From positions 12,725 to 21,293 of the forward strand of contig JAJXTX010000023.1 of the NCBI GenBank assembly GCA_021783385.1: DNA of 8,569 nucleotides. The letters run 5' to 3'. Each line of letters begins with the position of its first letter. Positions within the stretch are counted from its first letter, which is position 1. The stretch is from Pseudomonadota bacterium. Its GTDB lineage: Bacteria; Pseudomonadota; Gammaproteobacteria; Xanthomonadales; Rhodanobacteraceae. The position numbers were made by a program, and so were the translations under genes. Below the pieces are notes generated by a model, which saw nothing but the letters and a program-made list of their open reading frames with translations, was not told where the DNA came from and ran no database searches. Of the stretch, positions 8,051-8,569 are shown one piece after another.

Positions 8051-8387
8051 CACCGAACTGCCCGCCATTCCGGCGAAGCGCTACTTCACCATCGGTGAGG
8101 TGGGCGAGCTGTGCGGTGTGAAGCCCCACGTGCTGCGCTACTGGGAGCAGGAGTTTCCTGCGCTGAATCCGGTCAAGCGTCGCGGCAACCGCCGCTATTA
8201 CCAACGCCATGACGTGTTGATGATCCGGCAGATCCGCTCGCTGCTGTACGAAGAGGGCTTCACCATCACCGGTGCGCGGGCGCGGCTGGAAGGTCCGCAG
8301 GCGCGCATGGAGGCGAGCATCTCGCACCAGATCGTGCGTCAGGTGCGAATGGAGCTGGAAGAAGTGCTCGCGCTGCTGCGCCGCTGA
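8031..8387 (+). CDS. Small MerR-family transcriptional regulator, target unknown
   Basis: The 118-residue protein has a MerR-type winged helix-turn-helix at about 17-86: [26 protein letters not shown] forms the helix-turn-helix and RRGNRRYY the wing, followed by [27 protein letters not shown] short helix (about 92-118) probably makes the antiparallel dimer coiled coil. No effector domain follows, and only one cysteine (Cys28) is present, so thiol-based metal sensing as in MerR or CueR is unlikely. The start overlaps ihfA by 20 bases in another frame; its ribosome site (GAAGG two bases upstream) is poor, so coupling to ihfA translation is likely. Genes like this follow ihfA in Pseudomonas and Xanthomonadales, which suggests a conserved role, but I know of no established target. 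Confidence 0.93.
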   Translation: MLDQGNNTELPAIPAKRYFTIGEVGELCGVKPHVLRYWEQEFPALNPVKRRGNRRYYQRHDVLMIRQIRSLLYEEGFTITGARARLEGPQARMEASISHQIVRQVRMELEEVLALLRR

Positions 8388-8398
8388 GCCCGATCGGC

Positions 8399-8428
8399 TT
8401 CCGGCAACCGCCGCGAAGCTGCTAGAAT
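8399..8428 (+). promoter_or_regulatory. Candidate tRNA-Pro promoter
   Basis: TAGAAT (8423-8428) matches five of six -10 positions and is followed by a GC-rich CCGC discriminator, typical of stable-RNA promoters. The -35 is poor (TTCCGG at 8399-8404, 18-base spacer). Transcription would start near 8435, about 12 bases before the mature tRNA. Read-through from the MerR-type gene remains possible, as no U-tract terminator separates them. Confidence 0.45.
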
Positions 8429-8446
8429 CCGCATTCGCTGTTTCGT

Positions 8447-8523
8447 CGGGGCGTAGCGCAGCCTGGTAGCGCATCTGCCTGGGGGGCAGAGGGTCGTGGG
8501 TTCGAATCCCGCCGCCCCGACCA
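8447..8523 (+). tRNA. tRNA-Pro (anticodon GGG)
   Basis: The 77-base sequence folds as a complete cloverleaf with encoded CCA. The acceptor stem pairs CGGGGCG (8447-8453) with CGCCCCG (8513-8519), A73 is at 8520 and CCA at 8521-8523. The D stem is GCGC/GCGC. The anticodon stem TCTGC/GCAGA encloses the loop CTGGGGG, with anticodon GGG at 8481-8483 and G37 next to it. The T arm carries GTGGG-TTCGAAT-CCCGC. The C1-G72 first pair and A73 are proline identity features in bacteria. It decodes CCC and CCU codons. A terminator follows 17 bases downstream. Confidence 0.98.
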
Positions 8524-8540
8524 ATTCAGCATCTCTCAGG

Positions 8541-8566
8541 AAAACGGCGCCGCAGGGCGCCGTTTT
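8541..8566 (+). terminator. Intrinsic terminator after tRNA-Pro
   Basis: AAAACGGCGCC (8541-8551) and GGCGCCGTTTT (8556-8566) form a perfect 11-base-pair stem with a GCAG loop. The four T at the end provide a short U-tract, and the matching A run makes it potentially active in both directions. It probably ends the tRNA transcript. Confidence 0.88.
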
Positions 8567-8569
8567 CGT

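Noticed and set aside
8339..8524. Minus-strand frame of 61 codons whose product begins [11 protein letters not shown]
   Set aside because: It is the antisense of the tRNA-Pro gene. Peptides with GFEPTT and [10 protein letters not shown] are a well-known annotation artefact arising from tRNA genes.

Overview
This window is a housekeeping translation cluster from a GC-rich gammaproteobacterium. Protein sequences and gene order point to the Xanthomonadales, probably Rhodanobacteraceae or Xanthomonadaceae; this is inference, since no search was possible. The plus-strand order is thrS, infC, rpmI, rplT, pheS, pheT, ihfA, a merR-type gene and tRNA-Pro(GGG). To my knowledge Pseudomonas keeps the same order, including the regulator and the proline tRNA. 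No mobile genes, CRISPR array, phage genes or obvious defence system are present.

Layout. Bases 1-413 hold the 5' part of a minus-strand UDP-glucuronate 4-epimerase-like gene, divergent from the rest. Bases 414-665 are a divergent regulatory region with a plausible promoter for each side and, only 20 bases before thrS, a small intrinsic terminator that looks like an attenuator. Bases 666-3139 carry thrS and infC; infC begins with a non-standard ATC codon behind a strong Shine-Dalgarno. A 356-base gap (3140-3495) follows, with a strong hairpin, a perfect TATAAT -10 box and a structured leader before rpmI. The ribosomal protein genes rpmI and rplT (3496-4069) end at a strong intrinsic terminator. 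Bases 4141-4337 hold an AT-rich stretch and an opposed pair of REP-like palindromic repeats that make up the 5' leader of pheS. pheS, pheT, ihfA and the MerR-type gene (4338-8387) are tightly packed, the last three almost touching or overlapping. A tRNA-Pro(GGG) gene with its own likely promoter and terminator closes the window.

How the genes work together. ThrRS and the two PheRS subunits charge tRNA, IF3 governs initiation, and L35 and L20 build the 50S subunit. IHF-alpha is a nucleoid architectural protein that shares this transcription unit in many gammaproteobacteria. The MerR-type protein has no recognisable target. The coding content is ordinary. What deserves a second look is the control layer: the thrS pre-start terminator, the infC ATC start, a possible promoter inside thrS, a Shine-Dalgarno-masking hairpin before rpmI, and the REP-like pair in the pheS leader.
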